Part shown: positions 25,068-33,901 of the stretch, one piece after another | How positions within the stretch are numbered: position 1 is the first letter of the stretch | Layout of the letters: each line of letters starts with the position of its first letter | Source: Chitinophagaceae bacterium UBA7600 | GTDB taxonomy: Bacteria; Bacteroidota; Bacteroidia; Chitinophagales; Chitinophagaceae | NCBI GenBank assembly: GCA_002478885.1 | Contig: DLKC01000052.1 | Span: forward strand, 1-64,000 | Direction: 5' to 3' | Length of the DNA: 64,000 nt | Position numbers and translations under genes: made by a program | The notes under the pieces: generated by a model | What the model saw: only the letters and a program-made list of their open reading frames with translations | What the model was told of the DNA's origin: nothing | The model's database searches: none

Positions 25068-26573
25068 TTACTTCACTTTTGATGTTTCCTTGATAAAGCT
25101 GTTTACATCGTTTTTAAAAGCCCCCGCCTCTTTCGGGTTGATGTACATCATATGGCCTGCCTCATAATATTTAAATATGATATTAGGTCGCAGTTTTTTG
25201 TCAATATTCATATGCGCAATATCGTATTCCGTTGCAAAGAATGCGGTAGCGAAATCGTAATATCCATTTAAGGAAAGCACTTTGAGGTTTGGATTATGGC
25301 TCATGCTTTCTGACAGGTCTGCGGCAGTGTTGGGCATGCCCCCCGCTTCACTGTTGCCGTGTTTCCAATCCCAGTCGAAACCTTCGTTGCCGTAGGCGTT
25401 GGTTTTATAAGTGTAGTTTTTGTCCATCTTCAATTCGCCATAGTAGTAGTTCATAAATACGGCGGTGAATGCAGGGCTAATCGCATCGCCCTGTGCATCG
25501 GTTTGTGCGTATTCACTCAGCAGGTCTTGTGAAATACCGGTATACCTTGAATCGATGCGGCCAAGTACTTTGTGGTCTTCGCGTAGTAATTCCTGTAAAA
25601 ACTGTACTTCTTTCACGCGCATGTTCGCCTTCAGCAGGTAGTCTTTGCTCAGGCCGGTGAAATAAGTCAGCTTGTTAAGCACTGCCTCCTGCTCCGCATC
25701 GCTTATACTGGCGCCCTTCATTAACGCAGCTGCATAATCTCCCGAAGCAAAGGCCCTTGCATCTTTCAAAAAAGCCGTGAGGTCGGCGGGCTTGTTTGCT
25801 ATTTTGTTGTGGTACCATGCCGTGGCTGCATACGTCGGGAGAAAAGTGATGTATGGAATATCTGAACCGTCGGTAAATATCTGTGTTGAATAATTGAGAA
25901 TAGAGGAAACAAGGATCACGCCGTTCACTGCAATACTCATTCTTTCCTGCAAGTAATTTACAACACCGCCGCTGCGAAGGGTACCGTAGCTTTCGCCCAA
26001 AATATATTTTGGTGAGTTCCACCTGTCGTTTTGCGTGATGAATGTTTTTATGAAGCCGCTCACTTCTTTTATGTCCTGGTCAACACCCCAGAAGTCTTTG
26101 TCTTTTGCCTTACCCACTGCATGGCTCAGCCCCGTGCCAACAGGGTCGATCATTACAATATCCGAAATGTCGAGAATAGAGTTGTTGTTGTCTTCTATTT
26201 TATATGGAGCAGGGGGAACAGTATAAGGATCATTCAACACCACTTTCCTGGGCCCTATAATACCCATGTGCAGCCAGTATGATGAGGAGCCAGGCCCACC
26301 GTTATAAGCGAAAGTAACCGGCCTTTTGGTAAGATCCGTTTCCCCATCTTTTGTGTATGCAGTATACCCGATCAATGCGACCGGTTCATCCTTTTCATTT
26401 CTTAAGATCAATGCACCTGCAGTCGCCGTATAGTTGATGGTTTTGCCATCGATCACTACGCTGTGTTTGGTGACGCTTTTTATTTCTTTAGGGATAGAGT
26501 CGTTGACCACGGGCTGTGCCTGTGAAAACAGGATAACAGAAACAAACAAGAGAAGGCTGCATATTTTTTTCAT
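25068..26573 (-). CDS. Secreted serine carboxypeptidase (peptidase S10 family)
   Basis: The 501-residue protein has a signal peptide (LLLFVSVILFSQAQ) and the S10 hallmarks: YNGGPGSSS (residues about 90-98), MIDPVGTGLSHA, the catalytic Ser195 in LGESYG, the Asp in NGYYDFAT and the His in YYEAGHMMYI. S10 enzymes release C-terminal amino acids, usually at acid pH. It should act in the periplasm or outside. It is monocistronic and lies convergent to the gene at 24421. Confidence 0.93.
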   Translation of the reverse strand: MKKICSLLLFVSVILFSQAQPVVNDSIPKEIKSVTKHSVVIDGKTINYTATAGALILRNEKDEPVALIGYTAYTKDGETDLTKRPVTFAYNGGPGSSSYWLHMGIIGPRKVVLNDPYTVPPAPYKIEDNNNSILDISDIVMIDPVGTGLSHAVGKAKDKDFWGVDQDIKEVSGFIKTFITQNDRWNSPKYILGESYGTLRSGGVVNYLQERMSIAVNGVILVSSILNYSTQIFTDGSDIPYITFLPTYAATAWYHNKIANKPADLTAFLKDARAFASGDYAAALMKGASISDAEQEAVLNKLTYFTGLSKDYLLKANMRVKEVQFLQELLREDHKVLGRIDSRYTGISQDLLSEYAQTDAQGDAISPAFTAVFMNYYYGELKMDKNYTYKTNAYGNEGFDWDWKHGNSEAGGMPNTAADLSESMSHNPNLKVLSLNGYYDFATAFFATEYDIAHMNIDKKLRPNIIFKYYEAGHMMYINPKEAGAFKNDVNSFIKETSKVK

Positions 26574-26815
26574 GGCAGTTTATTTTTTGCAATGTAGTGG
26601 TTTAATACAGATGCTCTCAAAGAGATTGACAAAAGTTTTTGTGCCTTTGTTGTACTTGAAACGCCTCTATGCTTTGTTGCAGGGTTACCCTTTATTTTTC
26701 AATTGTTTCTTCTGCTGCATATTGAACAAAGCGTTCAAGCGTGCGGTCCCGGATCGATCTCCCGGGACAGGCGCAGTAAAGCCTCCTTCACTTTCCGCAG
26801 CGGTTCAGAAAGCTA

Positions 26816-27820
26816 TTATATTCTTTCTTTGATAAAAGTGCTTATCTCGTCGGCGATACGATTCATGTAGAAAAAAATGCTTACATGTGCGCAGTGCATT
26901 TTGGTTAGCTCTGGTTTGTTGTAGATCTCCCAGAGCAGGTATTGGTTTTCTGTTGGCACAATCTCGTCGTAAAGGCTTAAGAACTGTTTAATGTGTTTTG
27001 CCTTGCAGTGGTGGCCAAGATAGTATTGGTCGGAAATAGCCCACACTTTATTCAGGTCATTTTCTGTAAACCCTTTTTGCTGTGCCCGCTGCCTGAGAAA
27101 AACGGAAAGCCTTCCACGCCATGCAATGCTGCCAAGTTTTGCGCCGGTGATAACAGGGAAATAAAAGTCGGCATATTCCGTATTCAGTACAAGCCCGGTT
27201 TGAAACCCGCCACTGCTCATGCCGATGAGGCCGATGTATTTATACCGCTGCCTGTAATACTGCATGAGGAACCGGATTTCTGCAACAAACTGCTGGAAAT
27301 TTTTTATGGTAAGAAAAACATTGTGACTGATGAACAATTCACCGGAAAAAAAGCCGGCTGGTGTTCTTTGCTGGTGAAATGGTTTAACGAGCAGGCAGCT
27401 GTCAATGCCTTTTTCAAGCAAGCGGTTGCAGAATGCGGCTTCTGCAATTAAATTATTTCTTGCCCAGCCGGGTGCAAAAAGCAACAGCACATCAGAAGGT
27501 TGGTTGCCGGTGAAAAAGTGAAATCGGGCCTTGTTGTTTTCCGGCCATTCCGTGGCAATGGGTGAAGGGAAGGAGTAGTCTTTGGAGCGTAGCTTTTCGT
27601 TAAAGCCTTCCAGTTTCAGATCGTCGTTGCGGGGTGCGTTGAATGTATGATAGAAGTCTTCCGGCTTGCCAAAATATTTATGATGCGCATGAAAAAAGCC
27701 ATCGATACTGAAATGCCGTCCATCGAAAGCCTCCTGTTCAAGATCAAGTGAGCAGGTAAGGTCATTGGTGAAGATCTTGTAAGTGCGATCGAACAACTGT
27801 GCGAAGAGTTTTGATGTCAC
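26816..27820 (-). CDS. Alpha/beta hydrolase-fold protein (ABHD18-like)
   Basis: The 334-residue protein has no signal peptide. The nucleophile elbow is GLIGMSSGGFQTG (about residue 200), preceded by strand VLLLFAPGW and followed by a C-terminal HCAHVSIFF that could supply the catalytic His. The size and the long N-terminal region resemble ABHD18-like hydrolases, but the match is only by eye. The reaction would be hydrolysis of an ester or thioester; the substrate is unknown. It is transcribed away from the GH106-like gene across a 146-bp divergent promoter region. Confidence 0.75.
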   Translation of the reverse strand: MTSKLFAQLFDRTYKIFTNDLTCSLDLEQEAFDGRHFSIDGFFHAHHKYFGKPEDFYHTFNAPRNDDLKLEGFNEKLRSKDYSFPSPIATEWPENNKARFHFFTGNQPSDVLLLFAPGWARNNLIAEAAFCNRLLEKGIDSCLLVKPFHQQRTPAGFFSGELFISHNVFLTIKNFQQFVAEIRFLMQYYRQRYKYIGLIGMSSGGFQTGLVLNTEYADFYFPVITGAKLGSIAWRGRLSVFLRQRAQQKGFTENDLNKVWAISDQYYLGHHCKAKHIKQFLSLYDEIVPTENQYLLWEIYNKPELTKMHCAHVSIFFYMNRIADEISTFIKERI

Positions 27821-27966
27821 CGGCTTTTCTATTTGACAAAAAAGATAGCAAAAATTTCCGGGTATAATGTCAATATCAGCTCATATTGCAAGCCTGTTAC
27901 AAAAGCTTGTGCTCTTAAGGTGAACATGCTTATTTTTAGGAAGCTATTCAGCTTCAAATTCTACCC

Positions 27967-30900
27967 ATGCGACCGGGAAAGTTGCTTTTTTTTATATTGT
28001 TTGTGGTTATTGTGGTTAGCCCTTCTTTTAAGGATGATAAGAAGAACTATGCCCCTGTGCCTGATCGTTGGTTCCCTTATTTTGATTTTGACGCATCGGT
28101 TTTTAAAAACCCGCCGCGGTCATTTGGTCCTTTCACGCGATGGTGGTGGCCGGGTAATGGAGTTAATGATGAAGAACTGCAGCGTGAAATAAAAATGTTG
28201 GCAAACAATGGATTTGCAGGTGTGGAGATACAGCCCTTGACAATGGGTATTAATCCCGATGCACCCAAACAAAGACTTGACAGTATTTACAGCTGGGACA
28301 GTCCATCCTTCTATGAACATATTGCTGCAGTGATGGAGCAGGCGAAGCTATCGGGCATTACTGTCGACCTGAATGGCGGCAGCGGGTGGCCTATCGGCGG
28401 CCCGCAGGTAGCGCCTGGTGAAAGTATGCTTACTCTTGCTTATTCAGACACTGTTTTGAATGCAGATGTCGACCGCGACTTTGTTATTAATGTGCCGGAC
28501 CGTTTACCCTATTATGCTGACATTACCATTTTTGATACGCACCTATATAAACCTGTCAGCAACAGTTATGCAAAACTGCAGGCAGTATATGCAGCCATGA
28601 TCACGGGCAGGGAACATGGCCAGGTATTCCTGGATGCAAAAACCCTGGTGGATATAAGCGGCAACTTAACAGGCAAAACGCTTCGGTTTACTTTACCGCA
28701 AAAAGGGGCATGGGATATCATTGCTTACTGGTTGCTGCCCGACGGACAGGTGCCAACACTTATCGCAAGCAGCGATCCCGGCCTGGTCGCGAATCATTTT
28801 GATTCAGCGAGTATCATAAAGAATTACAATTACCTGTTTGGGGATCGTTCCGGGCTGACGAAATATTTTGGCCATCCAATGCGGGCTGTATTCAATGACA
28901 GCTATGAATTCAGAAGTGACAGGCACTACAGCGATGGGTTTACCAGCTTTTTCAAAAAACAGCGGGGTTACGATATCACGCCCTTCCTGGGTGCATGTTT
29001 ACAACGTGGTTATAATAACAACGCAGGTTTTTTTCTTTTTCCCGATGCAAAAGCACCTTTTGTTTTCACTGAAGAAGACTGGCGTGTACAACATGATTAT
29101 GATCTCACTGTTGGAGAACTGCTTCAACAGCAATTCATCAAAGCAAGCGATCACTGGCTGAATGACCGCGGCATGCTGCATCGTACGCAAGCTTATGGTG
29201 TAAAAACAGATATAATTGCGGCGAGCGGTGCTGCTGACATACCGGAAGCGGAACAGCTTTTTGCAAAAGGCTCCGAAGGTTTTATCAAACTGGTTAGCTC
29301 AGGCGCACATCTATACAACAAACCGGTTACGTCGCAGGAATCGTTTGTGTTCCTTGGACGCAGTCAAATGACCACACCGCAAAAAATCAGGACACTATCT
29401 GACAAAGCCTTTACAGCCGGCATCAATCAAGTTGTGTATTCAGGAACATCCTACAAATACATGAATGAAGATTATGGCAAAGAGGGCTGGAATACCTGGT
29501 CAACGGCTTATTCAGGTTTTGATTTTTCATCCAATGTAAACGAAAGCTTCACCTACTGGAGCGACATTAAAAAAGTAAATGAATACCTTACAAGAGCACA
29601 ATATGTGCTACGCTCGGGCAAGCCACATGCAGCTGTACTGATCTATTTCCCATTTACCGATTTTACCCAGGAAGACCTGCTTGCAAACCCGGAAGAAATG
29701 TTTACCAGTGGCTACTTCAAGGGCATGGAGCCAAAAGAAAACGAGTTGCCGAAGCAAAACCTCAATCAAAAAGAGCAATGGTTCAGCACCGTATGGAAAA
29801 CGATCAACACATTGAATGCCCATGGCATTACGTGGGACTGGGTCAATGACGCTTCCCTTCAGCAGGCTTCCGTGAAACAAGGCAAAGTTGTTATTCGTAG
29901 TAATTATTATGAAGCTGTTTTGATCGCGGATGCGCCGTATCTGGCATCGGCAACTGCCGCAAAAATTGCAGCACTTGCAAGGGAAGGGGCACGTGTTGCA
30001 GTAAGCGGTAAAGCCCCGCAAATGCAAGCAGGTTTTCCTGACTATGCCATCAACGACAAGAAGGTAAAGGCCGCTATGCAGGCCACACTGCAACAACCAC
30101 GTAGCCGTTTGTTAAACGATTCCATTCAAACAGCATTATGGGCATTGTCTATTGATCAGCCAGCCAGGTTTGCCAAACCGATGCCCTTCAGCAGAACGAT
30201 CGACCGGGAAATGACAGATGGCAGTTTCATGAAATTCACCTGGAACCAGTCTGACCAATGGCAACAGGTCGCATTCACCATCAGCAATAGCTTTAGTAAT
30301 GTTTACTGGCTCGACGCAAGCGAAGGTGTAATAAGCAGGGCAAGTAAAACGGACAATGTGTACGTCACTATGTTGCCGCCATACGGGACCATTATTTTGT
30401 ATGCATCAAAAAAGCAACTCAGCGGCGTGGTATCAACAGCAGCTTATTGCAGCCATAACGCAAAGCAGTTGTTAGCGCTTGACACCTGGAATATAAAAGC
30501 AGGCAATGTATCTGCAGACAGCAGCGAGCTTTTTGACTGGCGCAACGATGACAGATTTAAATTTCAATCGGCTGCAGGCATTTACAGCACCACTTTTGCC
30601 ATCAATAAAGAAAACAGCAGGCAATACCTGCTCGATCTTGGACAGGTTTATTTTACTGCGTCGGTGAAACTCAACGGAATTGCCATTGGAAAAGCGATAT
30701 GGTCGCCATATGTGTTCAACATCACAGGCGCCATGCGATCGGGCGAAAACAAACTCGAGGTCACGGTTGTTCCAACAAACCGGAATGCGTTCATTAGCGA
30801 AGCTGCAAAAGGCAATACACTGTATAAGCAATTCAAAGGAAAAGAAAATGCTTTGATGGCTGCAGGTCTTGCCGGGCCGGTGTTCATTAAAGTGTACTGA
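27967..30900 (+). CDS. GH106-like secreted glycoside hydrolase (alpha-L-rhamnosidase family)
   Basis: The 977-residue protein starts with a signal peptide (LLFFILFVVIVVSPS). Its N-terminal region carries the family-typical GPFTRWWWPGN (residues 54-64), GFAGVEIQPLTMGINP (82-97) and VDLNGGSGWPIGG (133-145). These match the TIM-barrel of GH106 enzymes that remove alpha-L-rhamnose, for example from rhamnogalacturonan. A C-terminal galactose-binding-like beta-sandwich is seen around residues 830-970 (YLLDLGQVYFTASVKLNG, NKLEVTVVPTNRNAF). No SusC/D genes adjoin it. The cleaved linkage should be tested before a precise name is given. Confidence 0.87.
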   Translation: MRPGKLLFFILFVVIVVSPSFKDDKKNYAPVPDRWFPYFDFDASVFKNPPRSFGPFTRWWWPGNGVNDEELQREIKMLANNGFAGVEIQPLTMGINPDAPKQRLDSIYSWDSPSFYEHIAAVMEQAKLSGITVDLNGGSGWPIGGPQVAPGESMLTLAYSDTVLNADVDRDFVINVPDRLPYYADITIFDTHLYKPVSNSYAKLQAVYAAMITGREHGQVFLDAKTLVDISGNLTGKTLRFTLPQKGAWDIIAYWLLPDGQVPTLIASSDPGLVANHFDSASIIKNYNYLFGDRSGLTKYFGHPMRAVFNDSYEFRSDRHYSDGFTSFFKKQRGYDITPFLGACLQRGYNNNAGFFLFPDAKAPFVFTEEDWRVQHDYDLTVGELLQQQFIKASDHWLNDRGMLHRTQAYGVKTDIIAASGAADIPEAEQLFAKGSEGFIKLVSSGAHLYNKPVTSQESFVFLGRSQMTTPQKIRTLSDKAFTAGINQVVYSGTSYKYMNEDYGKEGWNTWSTAYSGFDFSSNVNESFTYWSDIKKVNEYLTRAQYVLRSGKPHAAVLIYFPFTDFTQEDLLANPEEMFTSGYFKGMEPKENELPKQNLNQKEQWFSTVWKTINTLNAHGITWDWVNDASLQQASVKQGKVVIRSNYYEAVLIADAPYLASATAAKIAALAREGARVAVSGKAPQMQAGFPDYAINDKKVKAAMQATLQQPRSRLLNDSIQTALWALSIDQPARFAKPMPFSRTIDREMTDGSFMKFTWNQSDQWQQVAFTISNSFSNVYWLDASEGVISRASKTDNVYVTMLPPYGTIILYASKKQLSGVVSTAAYCSHNAKQLLALDTWNIKAGNVSADSSELFDWRNDDRFKFQSAAGIYSTTFAINKENSRQYLLDLGQVYFTASVKLNGIAIGKAIWSPYVFNITGAMRSGENKLEVTVVPTNRNAFISEAAKGNTLYKQFKGKENALMAAGLAGPVFIKVY

Positions 30901-30937
30901 TGCTGTTGACCGGCAACATAACGGAGCCTGACTTTCG

Positions 30938-30956
30938 TTGTGTCACTCACTTCAAC
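30938..30956. repeat. 19-bp intergenic repeat (left-end form)
   Basis: TTGTGTCACTCACTTCAAC, two mismatches to TTGTGTCACTCACTTGTAC. It lies between the GH106-like gene and the next gene. Confidence 0.75.
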
Positions 30957-30996
30957 TTTCTTTTCTTTGCTGAGCTTTTTTAAAATCGAATTCCGA

Positions 30997-31554
30997 ATGA
31001 AGTATGCATTATTTGCTGTTGGCATGGCCGCCGTTCTTTGTTGGATCATTATCGGTAATTATCCCGCTTTAATTTATTATTGGTGTGTTTTAATGGCCTC
31101 CGTAAGTTTCCTGCACACACGAAAAAAGTATCAAGCTTACCGTAACCTGTCGAATCTTATTTTCCTCGGGTATATATGTTTTATAACATGGGTGAGAACA
31201 AGGCCCTATAAATTTCCAGGCGAAGCTGAGTTTTGGATTAATAATACCGAACACCTCTTTTTTGCATTGGTGGTTTGCCTGCTGGTTGTATTGTATATCA
31301 CGGTTGTATTTTCAAAGAAAGCATCTTTTGGTAAAAAGCTGCTTTACTCTGTCTGTATCTTCAACTTTATTGGCTTGTTCAACGAGTATTTTCAGAATGT
31401 GATCAATCACCGCGCATTGACTGTACTAACGCATGATGCTCAAAAGGATTTGTTGATGAATGTTGCAGGCAGTTTGCTTTTTGTTATCGTTGCCTCATTA
31501 TATCGTTTCAGCAGGCAGCGTGCAGCACGAAAAAAAAATAGCCAAATTGTGTGA
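30997..31554 (+). CDS. VanZ-like membrane protein
   Basis: From the ATG at 30997 the 185-residue protein has about five hydrophobic helices (LFAVGMAAVLCWIIIGN, LVVCLLVVLYITVVF, LLYSVCIFNFIGLFNEYF, LLFVIVASLYRF). The segment NEYFQNVINHRALTV plus DLLMNVAGSLL resembles the E/R-containing core and D-x3-N pattern of VanZ-like proteins. Function unknown in this phylum. The stop lies 5 bp from the convergent gene's stop at 31560, so the two genes share their 3' ends with no room for a separate terminator. Confidence 0.7.
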   Translation: MKYALFAVGMAAVLCWIIIGNYPALIYYWCVLMASVSFLHTRKKYQAYRNLSNLIFLGYICFITWVRTRPYKFPGEAEFWINNTEHLFFALVVCLLVVLYITVVFSKKASFGKKLLYSVCIFNFIGLFNEYFQNVINHRALTVLTHDAQKDLLMNVAGSLLFVIVASLYRFSRQRAARKKNSQIV

Positions 31555-31559
31555 AAAGG

Positions 31560-32120
31560 TCAAGAGGTTGGTTTTAATTCCACATACTGCAGTTTGTATT
31601 TTTTGCCAACTTTTAATACCGGGGTATGCGTAGTGTGCATAATCGTTCCCAGGGCCAAAACTGCAGCAGCAACTGCAAGGTTTACGCCGTTATTATCGGC
31701 AAAGAGTTTATCTCCATCAGAGAGTGTATTGATCACATTCAACAGTATATAACCACCGCCAATTACCTGGAAGATCGTTCCGTTTTTAATATAACTGACA
31801 GACTGATCTCTCCTTGGAAAGGCGTCGATGTCGTTCAGCGAAATGTTTCTCTTGTTTTTCCATAAAGTATCGGTGAAGGGGATGCCAAGTGCATTCATGT
31901 ATTGTACGAGTTCGAAGGGTTTTAACTGGAGGCTGTCGTTGTACATTTTTGTAATTCTCGCCTCCATCCATTCGCCGCTCGTAAGCCTGCAGTTAATATA
32001 GTCACCGGGGAAATATCTTTCAATTGTTTTATGCCCTTTTTTAAGGGTAATCATTGCCGATTGCGCACCGGCATAAACCGTTAGCAGCATGAGCAAAAGA
32101 AGTAGCCGTATTTTTTTCAT
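31560..32120 (-). CDS. Exported protein of unknown function
   Basis: The 186-residue protein begins MKKIRLLLLLMLLTVYAGAQ, a clear signal peptide. The first half (MITLKKGHKTIERYFPGDYI, SGEWMEARITKMYNDSLQL) looks like a small SH3-like beta-barrel. A glycine/alanine-rich hydrophobic stretch (NLAVAAAVLALGTIMHT) near residue 155 may be a membrane helix. I do not recognise a named family. Confidence 0.72.
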   Translation of the reverse strand: MKKIRLLLLLMLLTVYAGAQSAMITLKKGHKTIERYFPGDYINCRLTSGEWMEARITKMYNDSLQLKPFELVQYMNALGIPFTDTLWKNKRNISLNDIDAFPRRDQSVSYIKNGTIFQVIGGGYILLNVINTLSDGDKLFADNNGVNLAVAAAVLALGTIMHTTHTPVLKVGKKYKLQYVELKPTS

Positions 32121-32322
32121 AAGCCTGGTCTGAATGAATAGAGTATTGTTGCTGCAACAATTTAATGATAAAGACGATGGTAATTCGGCTGCCGGTTGAT
32201 TATATTTTGAACGGCGCGGAAGTAACCAATTGCTCTTAACAAGACATTATAAAAGTGTTATGTTTTTTGTAGGAGAATGTGGCATTGCCCTTGTTTTATA
32301 TAGTGCATAAAAACATAAAAAC

Positions 32323-32400
32323 ATGAAAAACATTTTACGCGCTATCCACGATTTTTTCAGCATTGAAACAGGGTATGTAGCATTGTCAAGTAACATTTAG
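32323..32400 (+). CDS. Possible 25-residue small protein
   Basis: ATG at 32323 is preceded by an A-rich leader (AAAAACATAAAAAC) of the kind used in this phylum. It encodes MKNILRAIHDFFSIETGYVA followed by five residues and TAG, and a terminator-like hairpin starts 30 bp later. The N-terminal half would form an amphipathic helix. The compact promoter-leader-terminator layout suggests a small transcript; whether it is translated is open. Confidence 0.35.
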   Translation: MKNILRAIHDFFSIETGYVALSSNI

Positions 32401-32430
32401 TGGAATCGGAGAAACTGGTATCTCATAGAC

Positions 32431-32470
32431 AAAACAGCATCACCTTTTTTTGAGCGGTGCTGTTTTTTAT
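32431..32470 (+). terminator. Terminator-like hairpin
   Basis: AAAACAGC...CC pairs with GG...GCTGTTTT with a 3-nt bulge, followed by a T-run. It lies 30 bp after the small frame at 32323-32400. Confidence 0.6.
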
Positions 32471-32502
32471 TTGGACAGATTTTGTTGGGCAATGATTTAA
32501 CT

Positions 32503-32547
32503 GTGCAAGTGTGAGATGCCGGATAAACCGGCAATTTTGCACAATGG
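32503..32547. repeat. Degenerate 19-bp repeat plus REP-like hairpin
   Basis: GTGCAAGTGTGAGATGCC leads into GCCGGATAAACCGGC, a 5-bp stem. The same hairpin core (GCCGGATAAGCCGGC or a close variant) follows the repeat at 54034 and 57211. Confidence 0.7.
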
Positions 32548-32584
32548 CTCCTGACGGCCACACATAAGCCAAGCACCAAAAAAA

Positions 32585-33706
32585 TTATACTCTGATATAG
32601 ATTTTCTTTTTATCGAGCCAGTAACCCACACTCCAACAGAGCAACATATAACAAACCGCAAAAGCAAGCGATGCGAAGTAATCTGGTAACTGCGCGAAGA
32701 TTGTTGCATTAATCCAGCGGAAAAGCGATTGGTCGCCGACCGGGATGATAAATAAAATTATCACAAGCAACTCGGACAAAAGATATATTGACAGCGGGTT
32801 GCGGCCAAACACCTGGAAGAAATAAACACTTTTTGTTTTGTTTTTAAAATCGATGAGGTAGATCACGCAGGCGAGAATCATGCAATCAAGGCCAACGGTG
32901 TTGAGTACAAATGAGCTTGTCCATAATTTTTTATTGATCGGGAAGCCGAGGTTCCACCATCTTGCCAATACGAATAAAATAAAACCAGTCATCAGTAATT
33001 TGGTAAGCCCCTCATACGTGTTGCCTTTTTTCTGTATGTAGCGGCCAACGAGGTAACCTGCAACCACGTTTACAATCGAGGGGAAGGTGCTTAGCAATCC
33101 TTCGGGATCGAAAGGAAAACCTTCGCCCATGTATAAATGTTTTGTGCCAATAAGCCATGTATCTAATTTCAACACGGCGTTGGTATGAATATCGAGCGGG
33201 TCGGGCCCATCCCCAAAGTACATCATTACCGGCCAATACAACAAGAGTATCAAAACGCTTATGATGGCGGCGGTGCGTGGTTTTAAAAACCATACCATAA
33301 GGCTAGCCGCGCAATAACCGAGCGCGATGCGCTGCAATACGCCAAATACCCTGGTTTCTGAAAATGGTGCCAGTGCCCAGTGGCCGTCAGTTGGTTTAAA
33401 AAACGGGAACCAATACATCAGAAATCCAAGTAAAAAAATGATGAATGTTCTTTTAAAAATCTTTTTCAACACCCATGCATTGCCCTGGCCCTGCCATTTG
33501 TTCATTACAAAGCTCATAGCATTACCAACTGCAAACATAAAAGAAGGAAATACCAGGTCGGTAGGAGTAAAGCCATTCCATTTTGCGTGTTCGAGAAAAG
33601 AGAAGGTGGGGTCGCCTCCGCCTGTGTTAACTACGATCATAAGGCATATGGTCATGCCACGAAATACATCAAGCGCTATAAAACGCTGTGGGGTTGCTGT
33701 AGACAT
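32585..33706 (-). CDS. Heparan-alpha-glucosaminide N-acetyltransferase-like membrane acyltransferase
   Basis: The ATG at 33706 (MSTATPQRFIALDVFRGMTI) is preferred over a TTG three codons upstream. The 373-residue protein has ten or more hydrophobic helices. The motif ALDVFRGMTI and the segment LEHAKWNGFTPTDLVFPSF, with His40 as candidate catalytic residue, are typical of bacterial HGSNAT-like (DUF5009-type) acyltransferases. These move an acetyl or acyl group across the inner membrane onto a sugar. The acceptor is unknown. A stand-alone gene with a degenerate intergenic repeat downstream. Confidence 0.87.
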   Translation of the reverse strand: MSTATPQRFIALDVFRGMTICLMIVVNTGGGDPTFSFLEHAKWNGFTPTDLVFPSFMFAVGNAMSFVMNKWQGQGNAWVLKKIFKRTFIIFLLGFLMYWFPFFKPTDGHWALAPFSETRVFGVLQRIALGYCAASLMVWFLKPRTAAIISVLILLLYWPVMMYFGDGPDPLDIHTNAVLKLDTWLIGTKHLYMGEGFPFDPEGLLSTFPSIVNVVAGYLVGRYIQKKGNTYEGLTKLLMTGFILFVLARWWNLGFPINKKLWTSSFVLNTVGLDCMILACVIYLIDFKNKTKSVYFFQVFGRNPLSIYLLSELLVIILFIIPVGDQSLFRWINATIFAQLPDYFASLAFAVCYMLLCWSVGYWLDKKKIYIRV

Positions 33707-33901
33707 ATAAAGCAATTAGGTTTCGAATATAAATATTATACGCAGGTTATTTCAAAAAGATTTACACGTTGTGAAGCAGCCTGATTTTGCCGGTTGAACC
33801 ATGAATTATACTTGTTCGTCGCTTAATATCGTGAAACGAACGGCTCATTTCGGAACAAAGGGTTTTTTTCTTTATTTTGCGCACTAACATAAAAAACTCC
33901 A

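Larger units (their letters stand above)
32121..32584. other. Intergenic region with a short frame, a terminator and a repeat
   Basis: The gap lies between two minus-strand genes. It contains a plus-strand 25-codon frame at 32323, a terminator-like hairpin at 32431 and a degenerate 19-bp repeat with a REP-like hairpin at 32503. No larger gene is present. Confidence 0.6.

Noticed and set aside
32585..33706. O-antigen acyltransferase (acyltransferase 3 family) for the multi-helix protein
   Set aside because: The motifs ALDVFRGMTI and EHAKWNGFTPTDLVFP fit the HGSNAT-like/DUF5009 family better.
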